This document shows positions 1-7,830 of a DNA stretch of 64,000 bases, in pieces; position 1 is the stretch's first letter, and each line of letters starts with the position of its first letter. Where the stretch lies: NCBI RefSeq assembly GCF_000702425.1, contig NZ_JNIE01000006.1, forward strand, positions 1 through 64,000. The letters are read 5' to 3'. Source of the stretch: Thermocrinis jamiesonii. GTDB lineage: Bacteria; Aquificota; Aquificia; Aquificales; Aquificaceae. The position numbers and the translations under genes were made by a program. The notes under the pieces were generated by a model that was not told the origin of the DNA, did no database searches, and worked only from the letters and a program-made list of their open reading frames with translations.

Positions 1-589
1 CATTGCACCACTTGTCCGGCTTGCCCGCTTCTAACTCCTGCAATGTCCCTAAGGCTGATCCCCTTATAACCGGCACCTCATCCCCAGGAAATTCATACTT
101 GTTAAGAAGCTCCCTCACCTCAAGCTCCACAAGGTCCAAAAGCTCCGGATCATCCACCATGTCACATTTGTTCATAAACACCACTATGTAAGGAACATTG
201 ACCTGCCTTGCCAAAAGCACGTGTTCCCTTGTTTGGGGCATTGGTCCATCTGCTGCAGAAACCACAAGAATGGCTCCATCCATCTGAGCTGCCCCTGTTA
301 TCATGTTCTTTATGTAGTCTGCGTGCCCTGGACAGTCTATGTGTGCATAGTGTCTTTTTGGAGTTTCGTATTCTACGTGTGTTATGTTTATCGTTATACC
401 CCTTTCTCTTTCTTCTGGAGCTTTGTCTATTTCTTCGTATTTAATACACCTTGCTTTACCGCCGGGCATAACACCCGCAGCCAATGCGCATGTTATGGCA
501 GAGGTAAGGGTAGATTTGCCGTGGTCTACGTGTCCTATGGTTCCTACGTTGACGTGCTCCTTATCTCTTACAAACTTCTCCTTTGCCAT
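1..589 (-). CDS. tuf: Elongation factor Tu, N-terminal part (cut by window edge)
   Basis: GTPase that delivers aminoacyl-tRNA to the ribosome. The visible 196 codons are the N-terminal part of the GTPase domain: the P-loop GHVDHGKST begins near residue 19, followed by the switch region RGITI, the DCPGHADY motif and the NKCD base-recognition motif. The start at 589 follows a strong AGGAGG ribosome site. The rest of the gene lies beyond position 1. It sits just downstream of four tRNA genes on the same strand, the arrangement of a tRNA-tufB operon, so it is probably cotranscribed with them. Identity is certain; whether this is the only tuf copy cannot be seen. Confidence 0.97.
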   Translation of the reverse strand, partial: MAKEKFVRDKEHVNVGTIGHVDHGKSTLTSAITCALAAGVMPGGKARCIKYEEIDKAPEERERGITINITHVEYETPKRHYAHIDCPGHADYIKNMITGAAQMDGAILVVSAADGPMPQTREHVLLARQVNVPYIVVFMNKCDMVDDPELLDLVELEVRELLNKYEFPGDEVPVIRGSALGTLQELEAGKPDKWCN

Positions 590-609
590 ATTCTTTACCT
601 CCTTGTATT

Positions 610-684
610 AAGCCCAGGACCGGACTTGAACCGGCGACCTCACCCTTACCAAGGGTGTGCTCTGCCCACTGAGCTACCTGGGCT
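610..684 (-). tRNA. thrT: tRNA-Thr (anticodon GGT)
   Basis: Full cloverleaf on the minus strand. The acceptor strands AGCCCAG and CTGGGCT pair, the anticodon stem CACCC/GGGTG holds loop TTGGTAA, and the T-arm contains GTTCAAGTC. CCA is not encoded. It is the last tRNA before tuf, 20 bases upstream of the start codon. Confidence 0.95.
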
Positions 685-694
685 ATGTTTTTAA

Positions 695-766
695 AGCGGG
701 CGACGGGACTCGAACCCGCGACCTGCTGCTTGGAAGGCAGCTGCTCTACCACTGAGCTACGCCCGC
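695..766 (-). tRNA. glyT: tRNA-Gly (anticodon TCC)
   Basis: Cloverleaf with acceptor GCGGGCG/CGCCCGC, anticodon stem GCTGC/GCAGC around loop CTTCCAA, and T-loop TTCGAGT. CCA is not encoded. Third tRNA of the four-tRNA run. Confidence 0.95.
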
Positions 767-771
767 TAAAG

Positions 772-855
772 TGGAGGGGGCAGGATTCGAACCTGCGCAG
801 GGCGGAGCCCGGGGGATTTACAGTCCCCTGCCTTTGACCACTCGGCCACCCCTCC
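772..855 (-). tRNA. tyrU: tRNA-Tyr (anticodon GTA)
   Basis: Class II tRNA of 84 bases with a long variable arm, as expected for bacterial tRNA-Tyr. The acceptor is GGAGGGG/CCCCTCC and the anticodon loop is CTGTAAA. CCA is not encoded. Second tRNA of the run. Confidence 0.95.
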
Positions 856-858
856 TAA

Positions 859-931
859 AGCTGGCGGTGGGACTTGAACCCACGACCGCGGGATTACAAA
901 TCCCGCGCTCTGCCCACTGAGCTACGCCAGC
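859..931 (-). tRNA. thrU: tRNA-Thr (anticodon TGT)
   Basis: Cloverleaf with acceptor GCTGGCG/CGCCAGC, anticodon stem CGGGA/TCCCG around TTTGTAA, and T-loop TTCAAGT. It is the first gene of the tRNA-tuf operon and its mature 5' end (931) lies only 5 bases downstream of a TATAAT box. Confidence 0.95.
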
Positions 932-945
932 TAATAATTATATCA
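932..945 (-). promoter_or_regulatory. Extended -10 promoter of the tRNA-tuf operon
   Basis: On the minus strand TGATATAAT (hexamer at 942-937) stands 5 bases before the mature end of tRNA-Thr(TGT). No good -35 at 17 bases is visible; a CTGACA lies only 13 bases upstream. The same TGATATAAT string occurs before atpB and petA. The promoter role is inferred from the consensus match and position. Confidence 0.65.
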
Positions 946-950
946 TAACA

Positions 951-1610
951 CTATCTGTCAGATCTGTCTATAAGGTCTGCAAGATTTTGCAATAACTCCA
1001 GCGTATCAAAATTATTACTTACAAGTTTTATTATATCCTCCTTAGGCACATTCCCTTCCCTTATTATCTTTATAGCTTTTGGACTTATAACCTTCACTAT
1101 TGTGGAGGGCTTGCCTGTAAGCGGTGCTCCCTTTACATAAAGGTCTATCTTATCTCCAAAATATTCCATAGCTTCCTTTATATCCACCGCAGGCTTTAGC
1201 CCTTCTGGGTTGGCACTTGGAGCTACAAGGGGTTTGCCAAACTTTTTAAGAAGTTTCTGTATGAATATGCCACTTTTTGGCACTCTGAAGGCTATACTTT
1301 TTCTCCATCTGGTTAGGTATGTAGGAATGGTGGTCCTTTTTGGGAAAATTACGGTAACTCCTAAACTTAAAAGGGTTATACCAAGTTTGGTAATCATAAT
1401 GTCAAACTCAAAGGCTTGCTTTATCTCTGGCAACAGTACTATAAAAGGCCTGTTGGAGGGCCTTCTGATCTCGTAGAGTCTCTCCACCGCTTTTCTGTTG
1501 GTAGCATCTGCCAAAAGCCCGTAGATAGTATCCGTAGGAGCACACACTATGCCACCTTCTTCCAAAACCTTCACCACCTTATTAATGTCCTTTGTGCTCA
1601 CTGTTTCCAT
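951..1610 (-). CDS. tsaC: L-threonylcarbamoyladenylate synthase (Sua5/YciO/YrdC family)
   Basis: Makes threonylcarbamoyl-AMP from threonine, bicarbonate and ATP, the first step of t6A modification of ANN-decoding tRNAs. The 219-residue protein has the family start GGIVCAPTDTIYGL, the nucleotide-pocket motif RRPSNRPF and the late motif APSAN. I chose ATG 1610 because the frame upstream only duplicates the end of pth and a GAGGAT ribosome site precedes this ATG. The gene begins 2 bases after pth ends, so the two are probably cotranscribed with rplY and prs. The C-terminus has a short extension after the core domain. Confidence 0.9.
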   Translation of the reverse strand: METVSTKDINKVVKVLEEGGIVCAPTDTIYGLLADATNRKAVERLYEIRRPSNRPFIVLLPEIKQAFEFDIMITKLGITLLSLGVTVIFPKRTTIPTYLTRWRKSIAFRVPKSGIFIQKLLKKFGKPLVAPSANPEGLKPAVDIKEAMEYFGDKIDLYVKGAPLTGKPSTIVKVISPKAIKIIREGNVPKEDIIKLVSNNFDTLELLQNLADLIDRSDR

Positions 1611-1612
1611 AT

Positions 1613-2188
1613 TTATCCTCCTATCGGCGCATTGCAAAAATTCATAGACTCCTCCGGAGAGGTTTCTAAGCATCTTAAAACACACTCAGAAGCTCTATCC
1701 AATACGGTATAAAGAACGCTTTCCTCTTCTGGATCAAAGGGTGAGAGCACATAATCCACCACTTTGTTTCTGTCCTTAGGTCTTCCTATGCCTATCCTAA
1801 GCCTTACAAAATTGCTTGTTTTAATTTCCCTTATTATGGATTCTATACCGTGATGTCCCCCACTGCTACCTTCCAACCTTAACCTTATCCTTCCGAGGGG
1901 AAGGTCCAGATCATCGTAAATCACCATCATATTTTCTGGAGTTATCTCGTATTCCTCCAAAAGGTTAAGAACCGCAAGCCCAGAGTTGTTCATGTAAGTT
2001 TGTGGTTTGGCTACCAACACTTCTCTATTTAACACTCTAACTCTGTAGACATGAGACAGACATTCCTCTGTGTATTCTTTTACCCTGAGCTTTTTCAGCA
2101 GTTCATCAACCACCATAAACCCTGCATTGTGCCTTGTCCTTTCGTATTTTTTACCTGGATTGCCAAGGCCTACAACAAGTCTTATCAT
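1613..2188 (-). CDS. pth: Peptidyl-tRNA hydrolase
   Basis: Releases peptides from prematurely dropped peptidyl-tRNA. At 191 residues it matches the bacterial Pth family: the start VVGLGNPGKKYERTRHNAGF carries the catalytic His in RHNAG, followed by KPQTYMNNSG, the YDDLDLPLG motif and the GSSGGHHG segment. The start overlaps the stop of rplY by 4 bases (ATGA), so translation is probably coupled. The rplY-pth order is common in bacteria. No lesions seen. Confidence 0.96.
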   Translation of the reverse strand: MIRLVVGLGNPGKKYERTRHNAGFMVVDELLKKLRVKEYTEECLSHVYRVRVLNREVLVAKPQTYMNNSGLAVLNLLEEYEITPENMMVIYDDLDLPLGRIRLRLEGSSGGHHGIESIIREIKTSNFVRLRIGIGRPKDRNKVVDYVLSPFDPEEESVLYTVLDRASECVLRCLETSPEESMNFCNAPIGG

Positions 2189-2766
2189 TCAGTGGGTGTT
2201 TCTTCGGCTCCGGCTTCAGCTTCTGGCTCTAAGACTACCGCTACAACCTCTTCTGGATTGTCAAGTATTATGCAATTAGGTGGTGGTTGTATATCTCTCA
2301 CGTGTAGTGAATCACCAAGCCCAAGATTGCTAACATCTACGGTTATTTTATCAGGTATGCTTTCTACGCTTGCCCGAACAGTTAGCGTGCTAAGTACGAT
2401 CTCAAAGGTGCCACCAAGGGATACACCCACTGGAGTACCCACAAATTCCAAAGGCACCTCTATATCTATCTCTTTCACTTTGGATATGTCGTATAGGTCT
2501 ACGTGAATTGGATTATCTCCAAGCCAACCGTACTGAACTTCTTTCAAAAAGCATACCCTCTTTTCTCCATTCACCTCTGCTACTATTAAGAATGTTTCTC
2601 CGTGGGGCAAGGCATAGAAGTCTTTTAAACTCATGTATGCATGCAGATTTTCCACTCCTTTTCCGTATATCTCCACCGGGATGTATCCTTCCCTTCTTTT
2701 CCGTTTTTTCTCACTTTTCTTTTCATTGGGATTTCTTAAAAGAAGTTTCAACTCAACCCTTTTCAT
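2185..2766 (-). CDS. rplY: 50S ribosomal protein L25, long CTC/TL5 form
   Basis: Binds 5S rRNA in the large ribosomal subunit. The 193 residues include an N-terminal L25 beta-barrel (about 1-95, with GYIPVEIYGKG) and a C-terminal TL5-type beta domain (about 96-185, with VPLEFVGTPVGV), followed by an acidic Glu/Ala tail. This is the long form typical of thermophiles rather than the short E. coli form. It begins 11 bases after prs ends, with an AGGCGG-type ribosome site, and is coupled to pth by ATGA. Confidence 0.95.
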   Translation of the reverse strand: MKRVELKLLLRNPNEKKSEKKRKRREGYIPVEIYGKGVENLHAYMSLKDFYALPHGETFLIVAEVNGEKRVCFLKEVQYGWLGDNPIHVDLYDISKVKEIDIEVPLEFVGTPVGVSLGGTFEIVLSTLTVRASVESIPDKITVDVSNLGLGDSLHVRDIQPPPNCIILDNPEEVVAVVLEPEAEAGAEETPTE

Positions 2767-2777
2767 GACCGCCTCCT

Positions 2778-3713
2778 TTATACAAATAGCATACTAACTG
2801 ATTCACCTTCGTGGATCCTTCTTATAGCTTCTCCTATAAGCGGGGCTATGGATACTACTCTTAGCTTTTCCAAACCTTTATCTTTACACGGAATGGTATT
2901 GGTGACTATAACTTCTCTTATTTGAGATCTTCTTAGCCTTTCCACAGCGGGACCAGATAGCAAACCGTGAGTAGCAACCACATCCACACTCAAGGCACCT
3001 TTTGAAAGAAGTAGCTCACTTGCTGCACAAACTGTGCCTGCAGTGTCTATGATGTCGTCTACGATGATAGCCCTTTTCCCTCTCACATCCCCTATTATGT
3101 CCAAAACTTCCGCTACGTTTGGCTCAGGCCTTCTTTTGTATATTATAGCTATAGGGCATCCGATTTTGTTGGCAAGGAGTCTAGCCCTTTCTACACCACC
3201 CGCATCCGGAGATACAATTACTGTATCGCCATCCAACCTGTCCTTAAGGTATTCATATAGCACACGCAACGCATGCAGATTATCCACAGGTATGTTGAAA
3301 AAACCCTGAATTTGTGGAGAGTGAAGGTCCACGATAACCACCCTTTGGGCTCCTGCTACGGTGATGAGGTCCGCAAGCAGTCTTGCGCTTATTGGAACTC
3401 TTGGTTTGTCTTTTCTGTCTTGCCTTGCGTATGCATAGTAGGGAATAACTGCGGTTATCCTTCCTGCAGAAGCCCTTTTGAGAGCATCCAAGATAAGCAG
3501 AAGTTCCATAATGTTTTCATTTATCGGCGGACAAAGGGACTGTATAACAAAAACGTCCTCCCCTCTCATAGACTCGTTTATCTGAACCCTTACCTCTCCG
3601 TCGCTAAAACGAGACACAAGGGCATCAGACAGGGGTATGTTCAAATATTGGGATACCTCTTTGGCCAGTTCTAAGTTGCTCGTGCCAGTAAGAAGCTTTA
3701 TAGAACCTATCAT
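2778..3713 (-). CDS. prs: Ribose-phosphate pyrophosphokinase (PRPP synthetase)
   Basis: Makes PRPP from ribose-5-phosphate and ATP for nucleotide, His, Trp and NAD synthesis. The 311-residue class I enzyme shows FSDGEVRVQI near the N-terminus, the flexible-loop YARQDRK, the metal/substrate motif DLHSPQIQGFF and the PRPP-binding loop IIVDDIIDTAGT near residue 220. It lies between tRNA-Gln and rplY on the same strand; the 31-base gap to the tRNA suggests a continuous transcript. Confidence 0.97.
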   Translation of the reverse strand: MIGSIKLLTGTSNLELAKEVSQYLNIPLSDALVSRFSDGEVRVQINESMRGEDVFVIQSLCPPINENIMELLLILDALKRASAGRITAVIPYYAYARQDRKDKPRVPISARLLADLITVAGAQRVVIVDLHSPQIQGFFNIPVDNLHALRVLYEYLKDRLDGDTVIVSPDAGGVERARLLANKIGCPIAIIYKRRPEPNVAEVLDIIGDVRGKRAIIVDDIIDTAGTVCAASELLLSKGALSVDVVATHGLLSGPAVERLRRSQIREVIVTNTIPCKDKGLEKLRVVSIAPLIGEAIRRIHEGESVSMLFV

Positions 3714-3725
3714 TTTTCTGCACTC

Positions 3726-4616
3726 CTATTTTTTGGTGGAAAAGCTGGGGTGCCTGGACTCGAACCAGGAGCCCCCGGATCCAAAGTCCGGTGCTCTGCC
3801 AGTTGAGCTACACCCCAAGCTCTCCACCTGATAAACCCGCCAACCTCTTAGCTGACAGGCCTTTTTAAGCCTATCCTCAAGCTCTCCTACAAAGAAAACT
3901 GCCGAGCCACTGCCACTCACCAAGGCTTTGTGGCCCAGGCTTTCCAAAAACCTTAGCACCTCGCCTACCTGAGGTACCACTTCAGCACACAGCTTACCAA
4001 GTTCGTTACTCAAAACCTCAAACTCTCCTCTTCTAAGGCAGTTTATTATTTTATCATCGTCTAAGTCCGGTGTCAATTCCTTTGGGCTTACGAGAGAATA
4101 AACCATTTTGGTGGATACCTGCACCTGCGGATAGATCACAACAAATTTAAAAGGTGGAAGTTCTATTGGATATATTTCATCACCCCTTCCTTTACCCACA
4201 GCTGAACCACCGTATAAAAAAAAGGGAGCATCAGAAGAAACTTTGGAAGCTATTTCTAAAAGCTGTTCAAAGCTTAGGGGATTTCCAAGCATCTCATTGA
4301 CCGCTTTTAAAACTGTTGCCACGTTGGATGATCCTCCACCAAGCCCGCTTCCTACGGGAATGTTCTTCTCTATGAAAACTTGAACTTCCAACTCCTTTCC
4401 TAAGAAGTGTTCCATAAGCCGAAGAGCTTTATAAACTAAATTCTCCTCTTGGGGAATACCGTTGGAAGTTTCTACCCTTAGCGGTCCTTCCTTTATCCAA
4501 ATACGATCAAACAAGCTTATAGCTTGAAATATGGTAAAGATCTCGTGGTATCCGTCTTTGCGCTTTTTCAAAAGCCACAACCCTAAATTCAGTTTGGCTG
4601 GTGAAAGAAGCTCCAT
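3726..4616 (-). CDS. ispE: 4-diphosphocytidyl-2-C-methyl-D-erythritol kinase, frame reads through tRNA-Gln
   Basis: Phosphorylates CDP-ME in the MEP isoprenoid pathway. This GHMP kinase has LSPAKLNLGLWLLKKRKDGYHE at its start, the ATP loop PVGSGLGGGSSN at about residues 87-98, and the third motif VSGSGSAVFFV. Family members are about 270-285 residues; here residues 1-266 are kinase and the last 30 are a translation of tRNA-Gln plus a few bases before TAA at 3726. There is no stop codon between the kinase domain and the tRNA. The start overlaps the upstream cyclase gene by 28 bases. Where translation really ends is unknown. Confidence 0.9.
   Translation of the reverse strand: MELLSPAKLNLGLWLLKKRKDGYHEIFTIFQAISLFDRIWIKEGPLRVETSNGIPQEENLVYKALRLMEHFLGKELEVQVFIEKNIPVGSGLGGGSSNVATVLKAVNEMLGNPLSFEQLLEIASKVSSDAPFFLYGGSAVGKGRGDEIYPIELPPFKFVVIYPQVQVSTKMVYSLVSPKELTPDLDDDKIINCLRRGEFEVLSNELGKLCAEVVPQVGEVLRFLESLGHKALVSGSGSAVFFVGELEDRLKKACQLRGWRVYQVESLGCSSTGRAPDFGSGGSWFESRHPSFSTKK
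3745..3817 (-). tRNA. glnU: tRNA-Gln (anticodon TTG), inside the 3' end of the ispE frame
   Basis: Cloverleaf with acceptor TGGGGTG/CACCCCA, discriminator G, anticodon stem CCGGA/TCCGG around CTTTGGA, and T-loop TTCGAGT. Like E. coli tRNA-Gln it starts with T. The whole gene lies within the open frame of ispE on the same strand, so maturation of this tRNA would cut the ispE message before its stop codon. Confidence 0.95.
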
Positions 4617-5194
4617 CCTTTTCTCTGCATTTTCTGTTTATACATCCTCTCGTCCGCAAGTTTAAGTATATCTTTTATTATATTATCCTCATCCTTGCTG
4701 TAGTCCAGCTCTTTGGAATTTGCAATCCCATAGCTAAAAGACAGGTTATACTGGCTAAATGTTTTTTCAAACTCCTCTCTGATTTTCTCTATTCTATCTT
4801 GGTCTATTTCTTCTTCCAAAACTACACAGAACTCATCCCCTCCCAAACGTGCTATTATGTCGTAATCTCGGAATTTTTGTCTCAAAAAATCTGCTACTTC
4901 TTTAAGGATTTGATCTCCTTTTTCGTGCCCATAAATGTCGTTTATCGGCTTAAAATTATCAAGGTCTATAAAAAGGATCTGAAATACCGCCTTATCTCTT
5001 TTGCTCATTTTTATAAGACGCCTTAGATAATCTTCAAGATACATCCTGTTATAAAGCTTAGTTAAGTGGTCTTTTACTGCAATTTCGTAGGTTTTTCTTA
5101 TGGTTTCATTTTGGGATTGTATAAAGTAGTCATACCTTTTTGTTATTTCGTCAAGGAGAGCTTGCAAAAGTTTTATCTGTATATCCTTATTCAT
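4589..5194 (-). CDS. Diguanylate cyclase, GGDEF domain
   Basis: Predicted to make cyclic di-GMP from two GTP. The 201-residue protein has a short charged helical N-terminus (1-40) and a GGDEF domain (about 41-195) with DHLTKLYNR, the FIDLDNFK metal motif, GGDEF at 118-122, and an inhibitory I-site RDYD at 109-112 exactly five residues before it. No membrane or sensory domain is present; input probably came from the adjoining FIST protein, whose reading frame overlaps its start by 4 bases. That partner is now broken. The 3' end overlaps ispE by 28 bases. Confidence 0.9.
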   Translation of the reverse strand: MNKDIQIKLLQALLDEITKRYDYFIQSQNETIRKTYEIAVKDHLTKLYNRMYLEDYLRRLIKMSKRDKAVFQILFIDLDNFKPINDIYGHEKGDQILKEVADFLRQKFRDYDIIARLGGDEFCVVLEEEIDQDRIEKIREEFEKTFSQYNLSFSYGIANSKELDYSKDEDNIIKDILKLADERMYKQKMQRKGWSFFHQPN

Positions 5195-6326
5195 AGCTCC
5201 TTTATACTCAGTAAAACAGAAGTTTCGTTGTAAAATTTGAGCTTTTTGTAAAACTTATCAGGACCTACCTCTCCGTAAGTGAAAAAGCCAAAGAGGGGAG
5301 CATCCAGTATGGCAGTGTAGATCTCTGGTTCTTTTTGTTGCAACTCTCCCAAAACATACTGCCTTGCCAAGCAGGAAAAGTCAAAGACAAGGTCTGGATG
5401 TTTCATAACCTCTTTTGCTTCCATGGCAACCTTTTCACTTTCTTCTAAAAGCTCTTTTTCTGTTGCAAAGGAAAGCTTAAAATGCTGTCCTTCTTTTACA
5501 GGACCAAAAAACTCTACGTAATCGTCCTTTACGTCTTTGAAAGTTCTCATGGTAGCCACATAACCCTCTTGATCATCCAGTATGGTTATAGGACAGAACC
5601 AAAGATGCTGTATGTCGTTACTTTGTATTTTGCTCATAAGGGACTTGATCGTGTAAGACAGGGGTTGATTGTCATCTACAGTGTATATCCTGTATCCTTT
5701 TGCTTTCTGCACACGGTAAGTTATACCATAAGGTTTAAACCCAAGAGCAATCCGAATGTCAAAGCCTATATTATCAAAAGTAAGAATAAAAAAGCCGTTC
5801 TTTATAACCTTGTCTTCCACAAACTGATACGTCAGGACCTCTTCGCCTTTTTTGTATCCAGAAGATAGCTCACCCACTAAGTTGTTGACAGGACTTTATT
5901 TCAAAAAATGGGCTAAGTCTTCTATGAAAAACCCTAACCTATGTTCGCATAACCCACCCACGAATATGTGAAGTTTATCGTGATTTTGGTTCAAATATTC
6001 TGCAGTCTTTTCAAGTGCTTTTTCTTCTTCTATGTCTTCTATCGCAAATACAGAAGCCTTTCCCTTCCTTTCAAACTTTAAAAACACATTACCAAACCGC
6101 TCACCACTTTTTCGTTCTCAAAAGAACTGAGACTATGAAAACCTGCATAATTTTCCGTTTTGAAAATCTTTTTCATCAGGTGGTTTATGTCCTCGTAATT
6201 ATAGTCAGGATGCACCGCAAAAAGGACAAAATCATAATCTCTTATGCTGTTTTCTACCCTCTCTTTTATTTCTTCCATGGCTAACACTAAGGAACGCCTC
6301 TGAGATGAGAAGACTTTTGCCAGCAT
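5191..6326 (-). pseudogene. FIST-domain sensor protein, broken by a frameshift and a stop
   Basis: FIST (N and C) proteins are signal-input modules thought to bind small ligands. Three open pieces make up one protein: 6326-6078 (82 residues), 6087-5896 and then, in the same frame, down to 5191. Two lesions interrupt it. A one-base shift lies at a run of five T (minus strand, 6084-6080), where one more T would restore the frame. A single in-frame TAA lies at 5898-5896, with similar-looking FIST sequence (GELSSG) continuing after it. The repaired length would be about 378 residues, normal for the family. It starts 40 bases from divergent sucC and overlaps the GGDEF gene by ATGA. Confidence 0.75.
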
Positions 6327-6366
6327 GGTTTAAAATTTATTTTAAATTTTTCAAGGGGGCTAACAG

Positions 6367-7515
6367 ATGAAACTACACGAGCATCAGGCTAAGGAGATAC
6401 TCAAAAGATACGGCCTGCCAGTGCCAGAAGGGAAGGTTGCCTTTAGCTTAGAAGAAGCAAGGCAGGTGGCAGAAGAGCTTGGGGAGTTCCCTCTTGTGGT
6501 GAAAGCCCAGGTGCACTGCGGTGGCAGAGGGAAGGCTGGTGGAGTTAAGCTCGTAAAAAACATGGAAGAGCTTGAATCTGCGGTAAATGGTATGTTGGGA
6601 AAGGTTCTAAAAACTTTTCAGTGTCCAGACGGAAAACCCGTAAATAGGGTTTGGATAGAAAAGGCTACGCCAATAGAAAAAGAATATTATCTTTCTATAA
6701 CCTTAGATAGGTCTGTATCTAAGCCCGTGCTTATGGCTTCTGCAGAGGGTGGAATGGAGATTGAGGAAGTAGCCAAAGAAAAACCAGAGGCTATTCATAT
6801 GCTACACATAGACCCATTTCTTGGCCTAATGCCCTCTCAGGCAAGGAAGATTGCTTTCAGGCTTGGATTACCTGTCAATGATTTTGTTAAGATCGCTCTT
6901 GGTATATACAGAGCCTACGAAGAGCTTGACGCCTCTTTGGTGGAGATAAATCCTTTGGTGCTGACAAAGGATGGAAAGCTGGTCCTTTTGGACGCAAAGG
7001 TGGAGATAGATGACAATGCACTTCTAAGACACAAAGATTTGGAACAAATGGAAGACCTAAGCCAGTTAGATCCATTGGAGGTGGAAGCAAAGACTTACAA
7101 CCTCAACTACATAAAGCTTGACGGAAACATAGGCTGTATGGTCAATGGGGCAGGTCTTGCCATGACGACCATGGATATAATCAAACTGGCTGGAGGTAAG
7201 CCTGCAAACTTTCTGGACGTAGGCGGTGGAGCAAACGTAGAACAAATAGCAAACGCCTTTAGGATCTTGATGGCTGACAAGAACGTAAAGGCGGTGTTTA
7301 TAAACATCTTTGGTGGGATCCTCAGGTGCGACAGGTTAGCAAATGGGCTCATAGAAGCGGCAAAGATGGTGGAGATAAAGGTGCCTGTGGTAGTGCGTAT
7401 GGAGGGCACAAACGTAGAAGAAGGCAAAAGGATCTTAGCAGAATCTGGACTTAACTTTATAACCGCAGAGGACATGTGGGATGGAGCCAAAAAGGCGGTG
7501 GAGCTGGCTGGATAG
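6367..7515 (+). CDS. sucC: Succinyl-CoA synthetase beta subunit (ADP-forming)
   Basis: Beta subunit of succinate-CoA ligase; in reductive-TCA organisms it runs toward succinyl-CoA. At 382 residues it has the ATP-grasp start [18 protein letters not shown], the [16 protein letters not shown] loop, EINPLV, and the CoA-ligase domain with [11 protein letters not shown] and [12 protein letters not shown]. The length fits SucC rather than the longer citryl-CoA synthetase large subunit. The alpha subunit gene is not next to it. GGGGG-rich sequence 8 bases upstream may serve as ribosome site. It is divergent from the FIST pseudogene. Confidence 0.93.
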   Translation: MKLHEHQAKEILKRYGLPVPEGKVAFSLEEARQVAEELGEFPLVVKAQVHCGGRGKAGGVKLVKNMEELESAVNGMLGKVLKTFQCPDGKPVNRVWIEKATPIEKEYYLSITLDRSVSKPVLMASAEGGMEIEEVAKEKPEAIHMLHIDPFLGLMPSQARKIAFRLGLPVNDFVKIALGIYRAYEELDASLVEINPLVLTKDGKLVLLDAKVEIDDNALLRHKDLEQMEDLSQLDPLEVEAKTYNLNYIKLDGNIGCMVNGAGLAMTTMDIIKLAGGKPANFLDVGGGANVEQIANAFRILMADKNVKAVFINIFGGILRCDRLANGLIEAAKMVEIKVPVVVRMEGTNVEEGKRILAESGLNFITAEDMWDGAKKAVELAG

Positions 7516-7785
7516 TTCAAAAACCTATGATTTGGATTACACAGGTTTTTTCTAAATAAGCGACACCAAAGGATGCATGCAGTTTATCCTCCTTTACTTC
7601 TAACACTCTTCTTCTTGAACCCATAAATTCAATTCAGTCGCCCACCTTTATCCTCGTATGTTTCTTCTTTTATCCTGCTTGCTTCCGACAGGACTGCACC
7701 TTTTGACAATTTCAAGTCCAAAATATTGCACTGAGATGACAAAGTAATAATTCTAAATGAAATTTTAAAAATATGAATATGATGA
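7516..7785. other. Gene-poor stretch with a possible decayed small minus-strand gene
   Basis: Between sucC and the petA promoter, the minus strand holds two short frames that read like coding sequence: 7721-7629 (TTG start, 30 residues) and 7624-7517 (ATG start, 35 residues). They lie in different frames a few bases apart and could be the halves of one roughly 65-residue protein interrupted by a stop and a shift. I do not recognise the protein. The rest is AT-rich and without clear structure. Confidence 0.3.
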
Positions 7786-7798
7786 TATAATAATAGCT
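7783..7798 (+). promoter_or_regulatory. Extended -10 promoter of petABC
   Basis: TGATATAAT (hexamer 7786-7791) lies about 40 bases upstream of the petA start. It is identical to the boxes before atpB and the tRNA-tuf operon. The -35 region is AT-rich without a clear hexamer. Confidence 0.6.
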
Positions 7799-7830
7799 AT
7801 ACTTTGGCTTTGTTTGAAGGAGGTTGTGCA

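Noticed and set aside
561-752. Minus-strand open frame of 63 codons
   Set aside because: It is a translation of tRNA-Gly and tRNA-Thr(GGT), not a protein.
6367-7515. Citryl-CoA synthetase large subunit
   Set aside because: At 382 residues the protein matches SucC length and motifs; the citryl-CoA enzyme subunit is longer.
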